Assembly: GCA_964433135.1 (NCBI GenBank)
Contig: CAYSQW010000054.1
Location: forward strand, 1 to 24,226
Source: CAYSQW01 sp964433135
GTDB lineage: Bacteria > Acidobacteriota > Aminicenantia > Aminicenantales > Aminicenantaceae
Length of the DNA stretch: 24,226 nt
Reading direction: 5' to 3'
The notes below the pieces were generated by a model. It was not told the origin of the DNA. It saw nothing but the letters and a program-made list of their open reading frames with translations, and ran no database searches. The translations under genes were made by a program, and so were the position numbers. Shown here piece by piece: positions 7,659-15,905 of this stretch. Within the stretch, counting starts at the first letter, position 1. Each line of letters starts with the position of its first letter.

Positions 7659-8453
7659 TCATTTTCGTAGTCGCCTTACCAGCTCTTCCTTGAACTTGGG
7701 ATTGACCTGAGCGCCGTTTTCTTCGGCCAGCTTCAGATACTCCATGGCCTGTGAGTATTTCTTGACCATGTAATAGAGGCTGGCGAGATTGTTGTAGGCG
7801 TCGCCGTGCTTGGGATTGATCCGCACCGCCTCCATGTATTGGTCGTGCGCTTCCTGGTATTTTTTCTGCTTGACGAAAATATTGCCGTGAAAATAGAAGT
7901 AATCCGACGGCGTCTCTTCCTCTTCCGGAACCGGTTCGTTCAACCGGTTGACGATCGTATTCTTTTGGCCTTCGAGTTTCGTGACCTCGGCGCTCAGCTT
8001 GCTTTTCTGAGTGCCGGTCGCCACCGCCGCCGCCTCGCGCATGGCGTTCAGCCGCTCCTCGATATCATCCTGCTGTTCCCGAAGCTGATTGATCATGATC
8101 TGGTGCATATTGATCTTCATCTTGGCGATGAATCTGTAATTGTCCTTGGCCTTTTGGATCTCTTCGAGCGCCTCGTCGATCTTTCCTTCTTTGTATGAAA
8201 TCTGGGATAAGAAGAAATAGGCGTCCGCGTGCTCGGACATGCGCTCGACCACATCCTGGAATTCTTTCCGCGCCTTGACAAGATTACCGGCCGCATGGAA
8301 TTTCTTTCCCTTTTCGAAACTCTTATTGACCGCCCGGAATTTCTCATAAACCAGCTTTTCACTGCGGGAATAATCCTCCTGCGCCCATCCGGAAACCGAA
8401 TTGAGTAATAAAAAGGCCACAATAATTATGACAATACAAATGAATTTGTTCAT
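7659..8453 (-). CDS. Exported TPR-repeat protein
   Basis: 264 residues starting at the ATG at 8453, where GGAGG is spaced 4 nt upstream. The frame is open further up to 8585 but has no comparable site. A signal peptide (about 4-25, ending GWAQ) indicates export to the periplasm; no lipobox cysteine is visible. TPR-like helical pairs occur at about 30-105, and a charged coiled-coil segment (QLREQQDDIEERLNAMREA and onward) lies at about 118-170. A further TPR block follows (HGNIFVKQKKYQEAHDQYM, then DAYNNLASLYYMVKKYSQAM). The protein is probably a scaffold in an envelope complex, partner unknown. Codon use looks richer in GCC/CGC/GTC than that of its neighbours, perhaps reflecting expression level or a different history. 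Confidence 0.85.
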   Translation of the reverse strand: MNKFICIVIIIVAFLLLNSVSGWAQEDYSRSEKLVYEKFRAVNKSFEKGKKFHAAGNLVKARKEFQDVVERMSEHADAYFFLSQISYKEGKIDEALEEIQKAKDNYRFIAKMKINMHQIMINQLREQQDDIEERLNAMREAAAVATGTQKSKLSAEVTKLEGQKNTIVNRLNEPVPEEEETPSDYFYFHGNIFVKQKKYQEAHDQYMEAVRINPKHGDAYNNLASLYYMVKKYSQAMEYLKLAEENGAQVNPKFKEELVRRLRK

Positions 8454-8603
8454 AATACCTCCACTGTGTTCCGTATTGAAACTTGCATGATTCGTGCCAT
8501 ACATTTCCTTCAGGTGAGAGCGGATAGAGAGAAAGGAGTGTCCGAAATATGGGACAAGACTTGATGCGTCCGAGCGGATTATCATGCAAAGAGATTCCGT
8601 TCA

Positions 8604-8631
8604 TTGGATGAGAGAAAAAAATCGTTATAAT
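8604..8631 (+). promoter_or_regulatory. Candidate promoter for the YgjP-like metalloprotease gene
   Basis: A perfect TATAAT (8626-8631) is preceded at 16 nt by TTGGAT (8604-8609), a weak -35. It is located about 50 bp before the ATG at 8682, in the divergent region shared with the TPR gene. A run of seven C follows at 8644-8650. Confidence 0.4.
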
Positions 8632-8681
8632 GGACTGAGATCGCCCCCCCGGATTTGGAAAGCATGGTATGAGGACTTCTT

Positions 8682-9254
8682 ATGATGAAAAGAGAAAGTG
8701 GGATTGTGCGGCTGGATGAAATCGGCCAGATTTGGTTTAGAAGAAGCAGAAGAGCGAAGCATCTGAGTATTCATGTGAGATCCTCGCATCGAGTTTGGGC
8801 CGTGATCCCGTATGGGATGGGCATGAGACAAGCGGAGAAGATGATCCTGACAAAGAGAACCTGGATAGAAAAACAGCGTGAGCGCTGGAGGTGTCGTGAG
8901 AACCGGACACGTCCTGATGTAATGAAAATGCCGAAAAATCCCCAAAATATGATCAGGCATGAGCTGAAGATCTTCGAGGAGCGAAACGGATTTTCAGTTT
9001 CTCAAGTAAGCGTTCGCCGACAAAAAACTCGATGGGGGAGTTGTTCTTGGAAAAACGACATAAGTCTTAACATCAACATCATGCGGCTTCCGCCCGCCTT
9101 GAGAGAATATGTTATTTTGCATGAACTTGTACATACCCGGATAAAAAATCACGGACAGAGTTTCTGGGAAATGCTGGAAGAAATATGTCCGGAGGCTAAA
9201 AAACGCCGGTCTCTCCTGGGTGAGTTCGGCTGGCTGCTTTCAGATCACGATTAA
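8682..9254 (+). CDS. YgjP-type (DUF45/M48-like) zinc metallopeptidase
   Basis: 190 residues, close to the usual length for the YgjP-like family. The zinc site is HELVH (147-151) with a third ligand at His157 in KNHGQSFW, inside the family signature RWGSCS, then ISLN, then REYVILHELVHT. The N-terminal basic region (RRSRRAKHLSIHVR) is also typical. No signal peptide is present, so it acts in the cytoplasm. Members are predicted proteases related to SprT; the substrate is not known. GAGG lies 9 nt before the ATG at 8682; a second ATG follows immediately. The end overlaps the convergent pepD end by 4 bp, the two stop codons sharing TTAA, so no terminator fits between them. Confidence 0.88.
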   Translation: MMKRESGIVRLDEIGQIWFRRSRRAKHLSIHVRSSHRVWAVIPYGMGMRQAEKMILTKRTWIEKQRERWRCRENRTRPDVMKMPKNPQNMIRHELKIFEERNGFSVSQVSVRRQKTRWGSCSWKNDISLNINIMRLPPALREYVILHELVHTRIKNHGQSFWEMLEEICPEAKKRRSLLGEFGWLLSDHD

Positions 9255-10705
9255 GCGAGTTCCCGCAAAGCGATTATCAAAAATTTCCAGAACAGCTCAA
9301 CGGAACCGATATGCACTTTTTCATCCGGAGAATGGGGGAATTTGATCGTCGGTCCAAATGAGATCATGTCCATCCCTTCGAATTTTTCACCGATGATACC
9401 GCATTCGAGTCCGGCATGAATAGCCACGACATGAGGTGATTTGTCGAAAGTCCTTCGGTAAAGATTCGTGAGTTTTTCAAGCAGCGGCGATTGAAGATCG
9501 GGCGGCCATGATGGATAACCGTCTTCATAAATGATCTCGGCTCCGATCAATTGGCTCAAAGCGCTGATGGAATGACGAGTGGCTTCGAGCGCTGAAGCGG
9601 TGGAACTGCGCGTACTGCAGATGATTTCCGCCTTGTCGGTATGGGTGTGAACAACGGCCAGGTTCGTAGAGGTCTCCACCAATTCTTCCATTTCAGGATG
9701 CATGGCGATCACTCCGTGTGGGCAGGTGAATAAAAAATTGATCAGAGAGCGATGAGAATCGAATGTCAGCGGTTCATCGACGGGATCATCGAAAGCGTCC
9801 AATTCGAGAGACGCCTCAGGATCCACGACTTTGTATTCGTTTTTAATGGATGCAAAGGCACCTTTCATAAAATCGATAAAAGACTGCTTCTCGTTCGAAG
9901 GAATATGAACCAAAGCCCATGCTTCCCTGGGAATGGCGTTACGAAGGTTTCCGCCTTCGATGGCGATCAAGCGGAAGGGGATCATGGATTCGGTTTGCCA
10001 CAAAATACGTGCCAGCAGTTTTATGGCATTACCTCGTCCGAGGTTGATATCGACGCCTGAATGTCCTCCTCTAAGTCCGGAAACCTTGAGCTTTACGACA
10101 TCGGCCTTTGCTCCTTTTTCTCTTTTTAAAGGGATATGGATTTGATTGTCAGCGCCGCCGGCACAGCCGATTGTGAATTCTCCTTCATCTTCACTATCCA
10201 GGTTGAGCAGTCTCCTGCCTTTAAGAAAATCGGATCCGATCTGATTAGCCCCTGTAAGGCCCCTCTCTTCATCCACCGTGAAGAGACATTCCAGAGGAGG
10301 ATGAATCAATGTGTCATCTTCGAGAACAGCCAGTGCCGTGCAACAACCGATCCCGTTGTCGGCGCCCAAGGTGGTTCCTTTGGCGTGAATCCATTCTTCC
10401 TTGATTTCCGCTTGAATGGGATCTTTCGTGAAATCATGAATGACGTCGGAATTTTTTTCACAAACCATATCAATGTGTCCCTGCAGAATAACGCCTACGG
10501 CGCCTTCATGTCCGGGAGATGCCGGCTTGGAAATGACGATATTTCCCGTATCATCCCTTTTCCAATCCAAATCGAGTTTTTCGGCTACGGATACGATATA
10601 ATCTCCGATCCCTTTTTCATTGCCGGAGCAATGAGGAATCTTGAGGAATTCTTCGAAGTGTTTCCATAGATTTCCGGGTTGAAGGCCGTCAAATAAAGCA
10701 GTCAT
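9251..10705 (-). CDS. pepD: Aminoacyl-histidine dipeptidase PepD (M20 family)
   Basis: 484 residues, full length for PepD (carnosinase-like, M20C). It cleaves Xaa-His and other dipeptides in the cytoplasm using a two-zinc centre. Metal-site residues are all present: His77 and Asp79 (GHIDM), Asp116 (GADNG), catalytic Glu146 and metal-ligand Glu147 (VDEERG), Asp170 (NLDSED) and His458 (KFPHSPDE). The lid/dimerisation domain has GLRGGHSGVDI around 210-220. AGGAGG sits about 10 nt before the ATG at 10705. The gene is alone on its strand here, divergent from galactokinase. Release of free histidine by PepD could feed histidine breakdown, to which the FTCD gene downstream also belongs, but the two are not in one operon. 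Confidence 0.95.
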   Translation of the reverse strand: MTALFDGLQPGNLWKHFEEFLKIPHCSGNEKGIGDYIVSVAEKLDLDWKRDDTGNIVISKPASPGHEGAVGVILQGHIDMVCEKNSDVIHDFTKDPIQAEIKEEWIHAKGTTLGADNGIGCCTALAVLEDDTLIHPPLECLFTVDEERGLTGANQIGSDFLKGRRLLNLDSEDEGEFTIGCAGGADNQIHIPLKREKGAKADVVKLKVSGLRGGHSGVDINLGRGNAIKLLARILWQTESMIPFRLIAIEGGNLRNAIPREAWALVHIPSNEKQSFIDFMKGAFASIKNEYKVVDPEASLELDAFDDPVDEPLTFDSHRSLINFLFTCPHGVIAMHPEMEELVETSTNLAVVHTHTDKAEIICSTRSSTASALEATRHSISALSQLIGAEIIYEDGYPSWPPDLQSPLLEKLTNLYRRTFDKSPHVVAIHAGLECGIIGEKFEGMDMISFGPTIKFPHSPDEKVHIGSVELFWKFLIIALRELA

Positions 10706-10829
10706 TTTATATGCCCTCCTTCATGGGATATTGCAGTATAATCGAATGATGACATAAATAATGGGGGGAAGCAAGGAAATTCACGAGGGGATGGAACCGG
10801 CTAAACGGAGACAGCTTTTCGAGAAATCA

Positions 10830-10859
10830 TTGACGGTCCTAACCGTGTTTATTTAAAAT
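10830..10859 (+). promoter_or_regulatory. Candidate promoter for galactokinase
   Basis: TTGACG (10830-10835), an 18-nt spacer and TAAAAT (10854-10859), about 30 bp before the GTG at 10890. Both hexamers match 5 of 6. Confidence 0.45.
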
Positions 10860-10889
10860 AAAAGACATAGGGAGCTGAATCAAGAGAGA

Positions 10890-12065
10890 GTGTCGGTCAT
10901 GTTTGTTCGTGATGAAGAATGCATGAAATTCCACCGGCGTTTCCGCCGCCGCCCCCATGTTTTCAGTGGAGCGCCGGGCCGTATTAATTTGATCGGGGAA
11001 CATACCGATTATAATCTTGGCTATGTTCTGCCGGCGGCTATTGACCGCCGGACGAACTTCCTGGCCGCTCGCAGGGATGATGATACGGTCAGGATTTGGA
11101 CCAACGATTTTCGGCAGGAAAAAAAGTTTTCACTTCATGATCTTGAGGTGAAATCAGATTGCCGCTGGTTGGATTATGTCAAAGGAATTTTCTGGGTTCT
11201 GAAAAAAAAGGGTTGCGGTTTACACGGAATGGATGGATGGATTTGGGGAAACATCCCCATGGAAGCCGGTCTGAGCTCTTCGGCCGCATTGGAAGTCAGT
11301 ATTCTGTTCGCTTTGAATCGGCTTTACGGATTGGACTTGTCCAAAAAAGAGATCGTGTCCCTGGCTCAAAGCGTAGAAAATGATTTCATCGGACTGGAGA
11401 GCGGTCTCATGGATCAGTTTATCTCCGTCTTCGGTCGTGCCGACCACGCCCTGTTCCTGGATTGCATGACCCTGAAGTCGCGTCTGCTGCCGATGAGGCT
11501 CAAGCAGCATGATCTATGCGTGCTGGTCTATAACAGTGGTGTGCGAAGGGAGCTTTCCGGATCGGAATATAATCAGCGTCGGAAAGAGTCTTCGGCGGTG
11601 ATTCAAAACCTTTCTTCCACCGGCATCTATAGTTTCCGACGGCTGACTCCGGAAGGGCTTGATCGTCGGCGCGCCGGTTTGGGAGATTTGCTTTTCAGGC
11701 GGGCGCGGCATATCGTGACTGAAAACATGAGGGTGGAAAAAGCCGTCGAAGCATTGAGAAACGATGATTTTTTTCAGATGGGGAGACTTCTTTTCCAGTC
11801 ACACAGGAGTCTTCGTGACGATTATGAAGTCTCTTGTCCGGAGTTGGACTTGCTTTATGCATTCGGATTGGAGTTTGATGGATGTCTGGGCGCCCGTTTG
11901 ACGGGAGCCGGTTTCGGCGGCTCCGGGATCGTGCTGCTCAAGCGGGAACGGATCGAATCGTTCGAACGTCGGATCAGCCGATTAGCTGCAAAAAAAGGGT
12001 TTCCGTCGCCGGGGTTCTACAAAGTGGAGATCGGGAACGGCGCCGCCGTTGAAAACATGGAATAA
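10890..12065 (+). CDS. galK: Galactokinase
   Basis: 391 residues, the usual galactokinase length. It phosphorylates galactose to galactose-1-phosphate with ATP, the first step of the Leloir pathway. Diagnostic motifs are present: the sugar-binding GRINLIGEHTDYN (30-42), the GHMP-kinase ATP loop PMEAGLSSSAALE (123-135), the catalytic Asp175 in GLMDQ and the C-terminal TGAGFGGS (338-345). GTG at 10890 gives the longest form. ATG at 10899 would align better with typical N-termini. Neither has a clear ribosome site, although AGGGAG lies about 15 nt before the GTG. No other Leloir gene (galT, galE) is adjacent, so the rest of the pathway must be elsewhere. It is convergent with the macrodomain gene, 42 bp between stops, with no obvious hairpin. 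Confidence 0.95.
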   Translation: MSVMFVRDEECMKFHRRFRRRPHVFSGAPGRINLIGEHTDYNLGYVLPAAIDRRTNFLAARRDDDTVRIWTNDFRQEKKFSLHDLEVKSDCRWLDYVKGIFWVLKKKGCGLHGMDGWIWGNIPMEAGLSSSAALEVSILFALNRLYGLDLSKKEIVSLAQSVENDFIGLESGLMDQFISVFGRADHALFLDCMTLKSRLLPMRLKQHDLCVLVYNSGVRRELSGSEYNQRRKESSAVIQNLSSTGIYSFRRLTPEGLDRRRAGLGDLLFRRARHIVTENMRVEKAVEALRNDDFFQMGRLLFQSHRSLRDDYEVSCPELDLLYAFGLEFDGCLGARLTGAGFGGSGIVLLKRERIESFERRISRLAAKKGFPSPGFYKVEIGNGAAVENME

Positions 12066-12107
12066 ACTTCGATCGTTGACATGGAAGCGGAATTATTTCC
12101 CGATGGT

Positions 12108-12632
12108 CTAAATAAGTTTTTGCAGCGTTTCTGAAAACAATCTGAAGGCTTTTTCTCCATAAAGACAAAAAACGATCTCTTTAGGATAGGAATGGGTTCG
12201 CAAAAAACTCATGGCTGTTCCCAGCATGATTCTACTGCACCGCTCCAAGGGAAACCCGAAGATTCCTGTGCTGATAGCGGGAAAGGCTATGCTGTTGAGT
12301 CGATTCCGATCGGCAAGAGCTAAGCTGCTGAGCGTGGCCTGTCGAAGCTTTTCGTCTTCATCGCCTCCCCCGTATACGGGCCCGACGGCGTGGATGACGT
12401 GACGCGCTTTGAGTTGGCCGGCTCCGGTCATGACGGCTTTTCCCACTGCAATGGGGCCGACTGCGCTGCATTCCCGCTGTACTGAAGGCCCGGCATGTCT
12501 GTGGATGGCGCCCGCAACTCCACCTCCGAGGAGAAGGGATTTATTCGCGGCATTTACGATGGCGTCGACATCAAGGAGGGCGATATTTCCATCAAGCAGT
12601 TTCAGATGTTTTTCATGGAGCGTTATTTCCAC
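12108..12632 (-). CDS. Macrodomain protein (YmdB-like ADP-ribose hydrolase)
   Basis: 174 residues forming a single macro domain, as in E. coli YmdB and other O-acetyl-ADP-ribose deacetylases or mono-ADP-ribosyl hydrolases. Ligand-binding signatures are complete: DGNIALLDVDAIVNAAN (14-30), the glycine-rich GGGVAGAIHRHAGP (36-49) and the second loop STGIFGFP (121-128). It probably removes ADP-ribose or acetyl groups in the cytoplasm. The start is GTG at 12632, with GAGGGAAG upstream. It is the last minus-strand gene of the long right-hand run, 133 bp behind FTCD, so it may be co-transcribed with it or separate. There is no ADP-ribosyltransferase gene beside it that would make a toxin-antitoxin pair. 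Confidence 0.92.
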   Translation of the reverse strand: MEITLHEKHLKLLDGNIALLDVDAIVNAANKSLLLGGGVAGAIHRHAGPSVQRECSAVGPIAVGKAVMTGAGQLKARHVIHAVGPVYGGGDEDEKLRQATLSSLALADRNRLNSIAFPAISTGIFGFPLERCSRIMLGTAMSFLRTHSYPKEIVFCLYGEKAFRLFSETLQKLI

Positions 12633-12703
12633 CTTGTTTTCTTCCCTCGATAAGAAAATAATGAAGCATATCGTTCATCAACAGAACTTTCATCTTGCCG
12701 CTT

Positions 12704-12720
12704 CCGGGTTTGCGCCCCGG
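12704..12720 (-). other. GC-rich stem-loop between FTCD and macrodomain genes
   Basis: CCGGG and CCCGG arms (5 bp) flank a 7-nt loop in the 133-bp gap. No U-run follows on the minus strand, so it is not a standard terminator. It could be an mRNA processing or stability element, or chance. Confidence 0.25.
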
Positions 12721-12765
12721 CTTCAAATACCCGGATCTGATATCTCGAAGTTCCCTTAATCTTTT

Positions 12766-14436
12766 CTAGTCTAATTCTTTTTTCATCAGTTCCTTGATTT
12801 CATCGGCCAGCTCATCCGCTTTTCGAAGCAAATCATCCGCGTCTTTGGTTGTGCGGGCTTTGAAATCTTCATCTTTGATATCCAGAAGATTGATCTTGAC
12901 ATTATAAAAAGCTCCAAGAGCGGCGGCATGGGCGGTGCATCCGGCGACTCCCGCATCGCTCAAGGAATTACGATTTCCCTTCAAGGACGCTTCGCGGGCA
13001 AGTTTCAAGGCTTCACAGCACATTTCGAGCACCTGGTAGGGAACCATGGTAGCGGTTTGGGTGGCGGTTTCTATCATTTCGGATCGTTCGGATTTCTGGG
13101 AGTCGGTTTTTTTGGGAAGTTTAAAGGCGGCCATCACGGCATTGAAAGCTTGAGTATCCCGATCAACGGCCTTTAAAAACTCATCTTTGAGGTGCTGTGC
13201 GGCCACGGCGATTTTTTTCATCTCAGGATGAACATCCTTGTAATCGTTCTTATCAAAAGTCAAGTTGGCGACCATGGAGGAAAGAGCGGCGGACAGGGCG
13301 CCGCAGAGAGCGGCCGCGCTTCCTCCACCCGGAGCGGGGGAATCCACTGAAAGCTCATTCGTAAATTCCCTCAGGTTCAGAGGGATCAGTGAGCCGTCAA
13401 ACTCCTGGAATTGGTATTCGATGATTTTTTTATTAGGATCGAAGGGGGATACGTCATTCAATCCCAATGAGATAACGGCGGTCCGGATCAGGACTTCTTC
13501 GGGGACGCCGGAACTTTTCCCCTGTTTTTCAAGAAAGTAGCGTCCGGACATCAACATCGCTTCCTTGGGAATCAATCCGACCAATTCACTGCCGGTTATC
13601 CGCAGTCCGATTTTTTCCGCTTCTTTTCTGGCTTCGTCAAAGACGACGTGGACGGGGGTTGTTTTATAATTGGTGAAGTTTATCGAAATTTGGGCGACTC
13701 CGTAATCTTCGATATACCAACCCACGGCTTTAACCTCTTTGAATTTTCCGGGGACTTTTATGGCTCTACCGTTTTCATCCCGAACGATTTTTCCCAGCGG
13801 ATCGCGTTTAGCTCGTCCTTTTTCTCTGAGATTCAAGGCGATGTGATGGGCAAGCTTCCGATCTCCGGTATTCAAATTGAAATTGTAGGCGATGAGAAAT
13901 TCGCGTGCTCCGATGCAGGTGGCTCCGGTGCCGGGATTGAAGGCGGCTTCTCCAAAATCAGGTGCCCAGTTGGGATCTTTGAGCTTGTCTTCCAGTCCTT
14001 CATATTCGCCCACACGTATGGATGCGAGGTTCTTTCTCTCCGGTTTTTGCGCGGCGGCTTCATAGAGATATACCGGGATGGAAAGCTCGCGCGCTACCTG
14101 TTCGCCGAGTTCGCGGGCGAGTTGGATACAGTCCTCCATCGTGACCCCTGAAACAGGTACGAAAGGGCAGACATCGGTTGCGCCGATCCGGCTGTGGGCT
14201 CCTTTGTGCTGTCGCATATCGATGATTTCAGAGGCCTTTTTAATGGCTTTAAAGGCGGCTTCCTTCACGTTTTCCGGAGTCCCGATAAATGTAACGACCG
14301 TTCGATTGGTGGAATCCCCGGGATCCACATCCAACAGGTTCACTTTCGGCGTAGATTCGATCTCCTTCGTGATAGCTTTGATCTTTTCAAGGTCTCTACC
14401 TTCACTGAAATTAGGGACGCATTCGACGAGTTTCAT
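12766..14436 (-). CDS. ftcD: Bifunctional glutamate formimidoyltransferase / formimidoyl-THF cyclodeaminase
   Basis: 556 residues, matching the fused FTCD enzyme of histidine degradation. It moves the formimino group from N-formimino-glutamate to tetrahydrofolate, then releases ammonia to give methenyl-THF. Residues about 1-330 are the transferase: CVPNFSEG at the start and GAHSRIGATD, with His81 at the catalytic position. Residues about 355-556 are the FchA-type cyclodeaminase, with LREFTNELSVDSPAPGGGSA (355-374) and a C-terminal helical bundle. Many bacteria encode these separately, so the fusion is notable. The ATG overlaps the stop of the upstream M16 homologue (ATGA), and AGGAG lies 7 nt before it, implying translational coupling. 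hutH, hutU and hutI are not in the window. Confidence 0.95.
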   Translation of the reverse strand: MKLVECVPNFSEGRDLEKIKAITKEIESTPKVNLLDVDPGDSTNRTVVTFIGTPENVKEAAFKAIKKASEIIDMRQHKGAHSRIGATDVCPFVPVSGVTMEDCIQLARELGEQVARELSIPVYLYEAAAQKPERKNLASIRVGEYEGLEDKLKDPNWAPDFGEAAFNPGTGATCIGAREFLIAYNFNLNTGDRKLAHHIALNLREKGRAKRDPLGKIVRDENGRAIKVPGKFKEVKAVGWYIEDYGVAQISINFTNYKTTPVHVVFDEARKEAEKIGLRITGSELVGLIPKEAMLMSGRYFLEKQGKSSGVPEEVLIRTAVISLGLNDVSPFDPNKKIIEYQFQEFDGSLIPLNLREFTNELSVDSPAPGGGSAAALCGALSAALSSMVANLTFDKNDYKDVHPEMKKIAVAAQHLKDEFLKAVDRDTQAFNAVMAAFKLPKKTDSQKSERSEMIETATQTATMVPYQVLEMCCEALKLAREASLKGNRNSLSDAGVAGCTAHAAALGAFYNVKINLLDIKDEDFKARTTKDADDLLRKADELADEIKELMKKELD

Positions 14437-15905
14437 TCTACAGCTCCTTTGTTGATAATGTATTGAAGATCTCCATGGGGATCATAAACTTCGACTTGAA
14501 AATCCCTCAGCTGGTCGCTGATGGTATAAATATCCCCGACTATCATGACCACCGCATTCTTTCCCAATGTCCTTCGAGCCGTTTGAAAAACGGTCCCGGA
14601 GTTGATGAGCATGATGTTTTCATAATATTGATTCCAAAACGCTTCACTTAGATTATAAGCTCGGATGGTGGATATCCGGTTGATGAAGCTTGACATGCTA
14701 TGAATGGTAAGCGGGAAGTTACCGATCAGATAGGATTTTGCCTGTTCGAGTTCATGGTTGGGAATGGGAAGATTAACGATCCTTTCGATTTCACGCAAGC
14801 TTTCCCGGATTGCCGCGTAGGAGACTTCCGGCCTCACCCGGCTCCGAAGAGTGAACAGACCGCAGTTTTTGAATAGGTCAACAGAACTGAAAGCATAATA
14901 AGCATAGCCTTTGGATTCCCGCAAATTCATGAAAAGCCTGCTATTGGGAGTTCCGCCTAAAACTTGATTCAGAACGATGAGAGGGAAGGCATCCGCGCTG
15001 TTGATGGAAGGGACGGTAAATCCGATGAGGATCGCCGTGTCCTTCGCTTTCGGTTGATTGACGAAACAGATTCTTGTGGATTCTAAATCTTTGGGCGGAG
15101 GCATTATTGCCCGTTTGACTTCACCTCGTGACCAGGTGCTGAAATGACGGCTGATCTTTCTGGTCGCGGCGGCAAGGTTTAGTTTTCCAACCAGGATGAG
15201 ATGGGCGTTATTTGGCTTATAATAGGTGTTGTAAAAAGTCGTCAGGTGTCGGCGGTTGAAGTTCTTAAAAGCATCATTGTCGATAGCCATCTTTTTGTAG
15301 GGGTGGTCCTTAAAAAGAATCTTATAGAGCACGTGTTTGGCGATGAACTCCGGATCCCTCATCTTGTATTCGATGTCATAAAATAGGACGCGTTGGACGT
15401 TATCGATTTCGCGCCGGTTGAACAGAGGTTCACGAACCATGCGGCTGAGCAGATCAAGGGCGTCATCCAGATAATTTTCAAGAAATGACAGAGAGAAGAT
15501 CGTATAGTCCTGATGAACTTCAGCGGAAAAACTGCCTCCGTAGGATTCGATGGTCTCATGGATACGGTTTGCGGATATGTCGAGAAGTCCTTTATCGAGC
15601 ATCCGTGCCGTGAATGTAGCGACTCCGGGAAGCTCATCAGGAGAGGCGCTTTCTCCCGCCATGATGATCAGATTCAGGTTGACCAGCGGGTGGTTTTCTT
15701 TTTGGACCACGGATAATCCGAGGCCGTTGGACAGGACGGTCGATCGAATGGCCGGGAGTGCCAATTTGGGCAGCGGATTAGGGAATGGCGGGGACCGACG
15801 AAAGCGTTCCTGCGCGCGGATCGGCGCAACCGTCAGAACGAACAGCAGAAGAAGCGTCCATCGGGAAGGACGGGCGGAGTCATGAAAGGAGGCCTCTATT
15901 CTCAT
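14433..15905 (-). CDS. M16 (pitrilysin-like) non-catalytic homologue, exported
   Basis: 490 residues. A long N-terminal signal peptide (hydrophobic WTLLLLFVLTVAPIRAQ) sends it to the periplasm. The two M16 halves are recognisable, with the R/Y substrate-binding region GGTPNSRLFMNLRESKGYAY in the second half. The zinc motif HxxEH is absent: the aligned stretch reads GVATFTARMLDKG, so all three active-site residues are replaced. This is the usual state of the partner subunit in two-gene bacterial M16 systems, where one subunit binds substrate and the other cuts. Its ATG overlaps the stop of the first M16 gene (ATGA) and its own stop overlaps the FTCD start. I infer that it forms a heterodimer with the upstream-encoded protein. 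Confidence 0.85.
   Translation of the reverse strand: MRIEASFHDSARPSRWTLLLLFVLTVAPIRAQERFRRSPPFPNPLPKLALPAIRSTVLSNGLGLSVVQKENHPLVNLNLIIMAGESASPDELPGVATFTARMLDKGLLDISANRIHETIESYGGSFSAEVHQDYTIFSLSFLENYLDDALDLLSRMVREPLFNRREIDNVQRVLFYDIEYKMRDPEFIAKHVLYKILFKDHPYKKMAIDNDAFKNFNRRHLTTFYNTYYKPNNAHLILVGKLNLAAATRKISRHFSTWSRGEVKRAIMPPPKDLESTRICFVNQPKAKDTAILIGFTVPSINSADAFPLIVLNQVLGGTPNSRLFMNLRESKGYAYYAFSSVDLFKNCGLFTLRSRVRPEVSYAAIRESLREIERIVNLPIPNHELEQAKSYLIGNFPLTIHSMSSFINRISTIRAYNLSEAFWNQYYENIMLINSGTVFQTARRTLGKNAVVMIVGDIYTISDQLRDFQVEVYDPHGDLQYIINKGAVE

Noticed and set aside
8454..8585. Upstream extension of the TPR protein
   Set aside because: GGAGG and the signal peptide both support the start at 8453; the extension also runs through the divergent promoter region.
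12108..12632. Macrodomain as antitoxin of a DarT/DarG-like system
   Set aside because: No ADP-ribosyltransferase gene is adjacent; the protein is a lone YmdB-like domain.
12633..12694. A 26-codon minus-strand frame between FTCD and the macrodomain gene
   Set aside because: It overlaps the macrodomain start in another frame, has no convincing ribosome site and no recognisable features.
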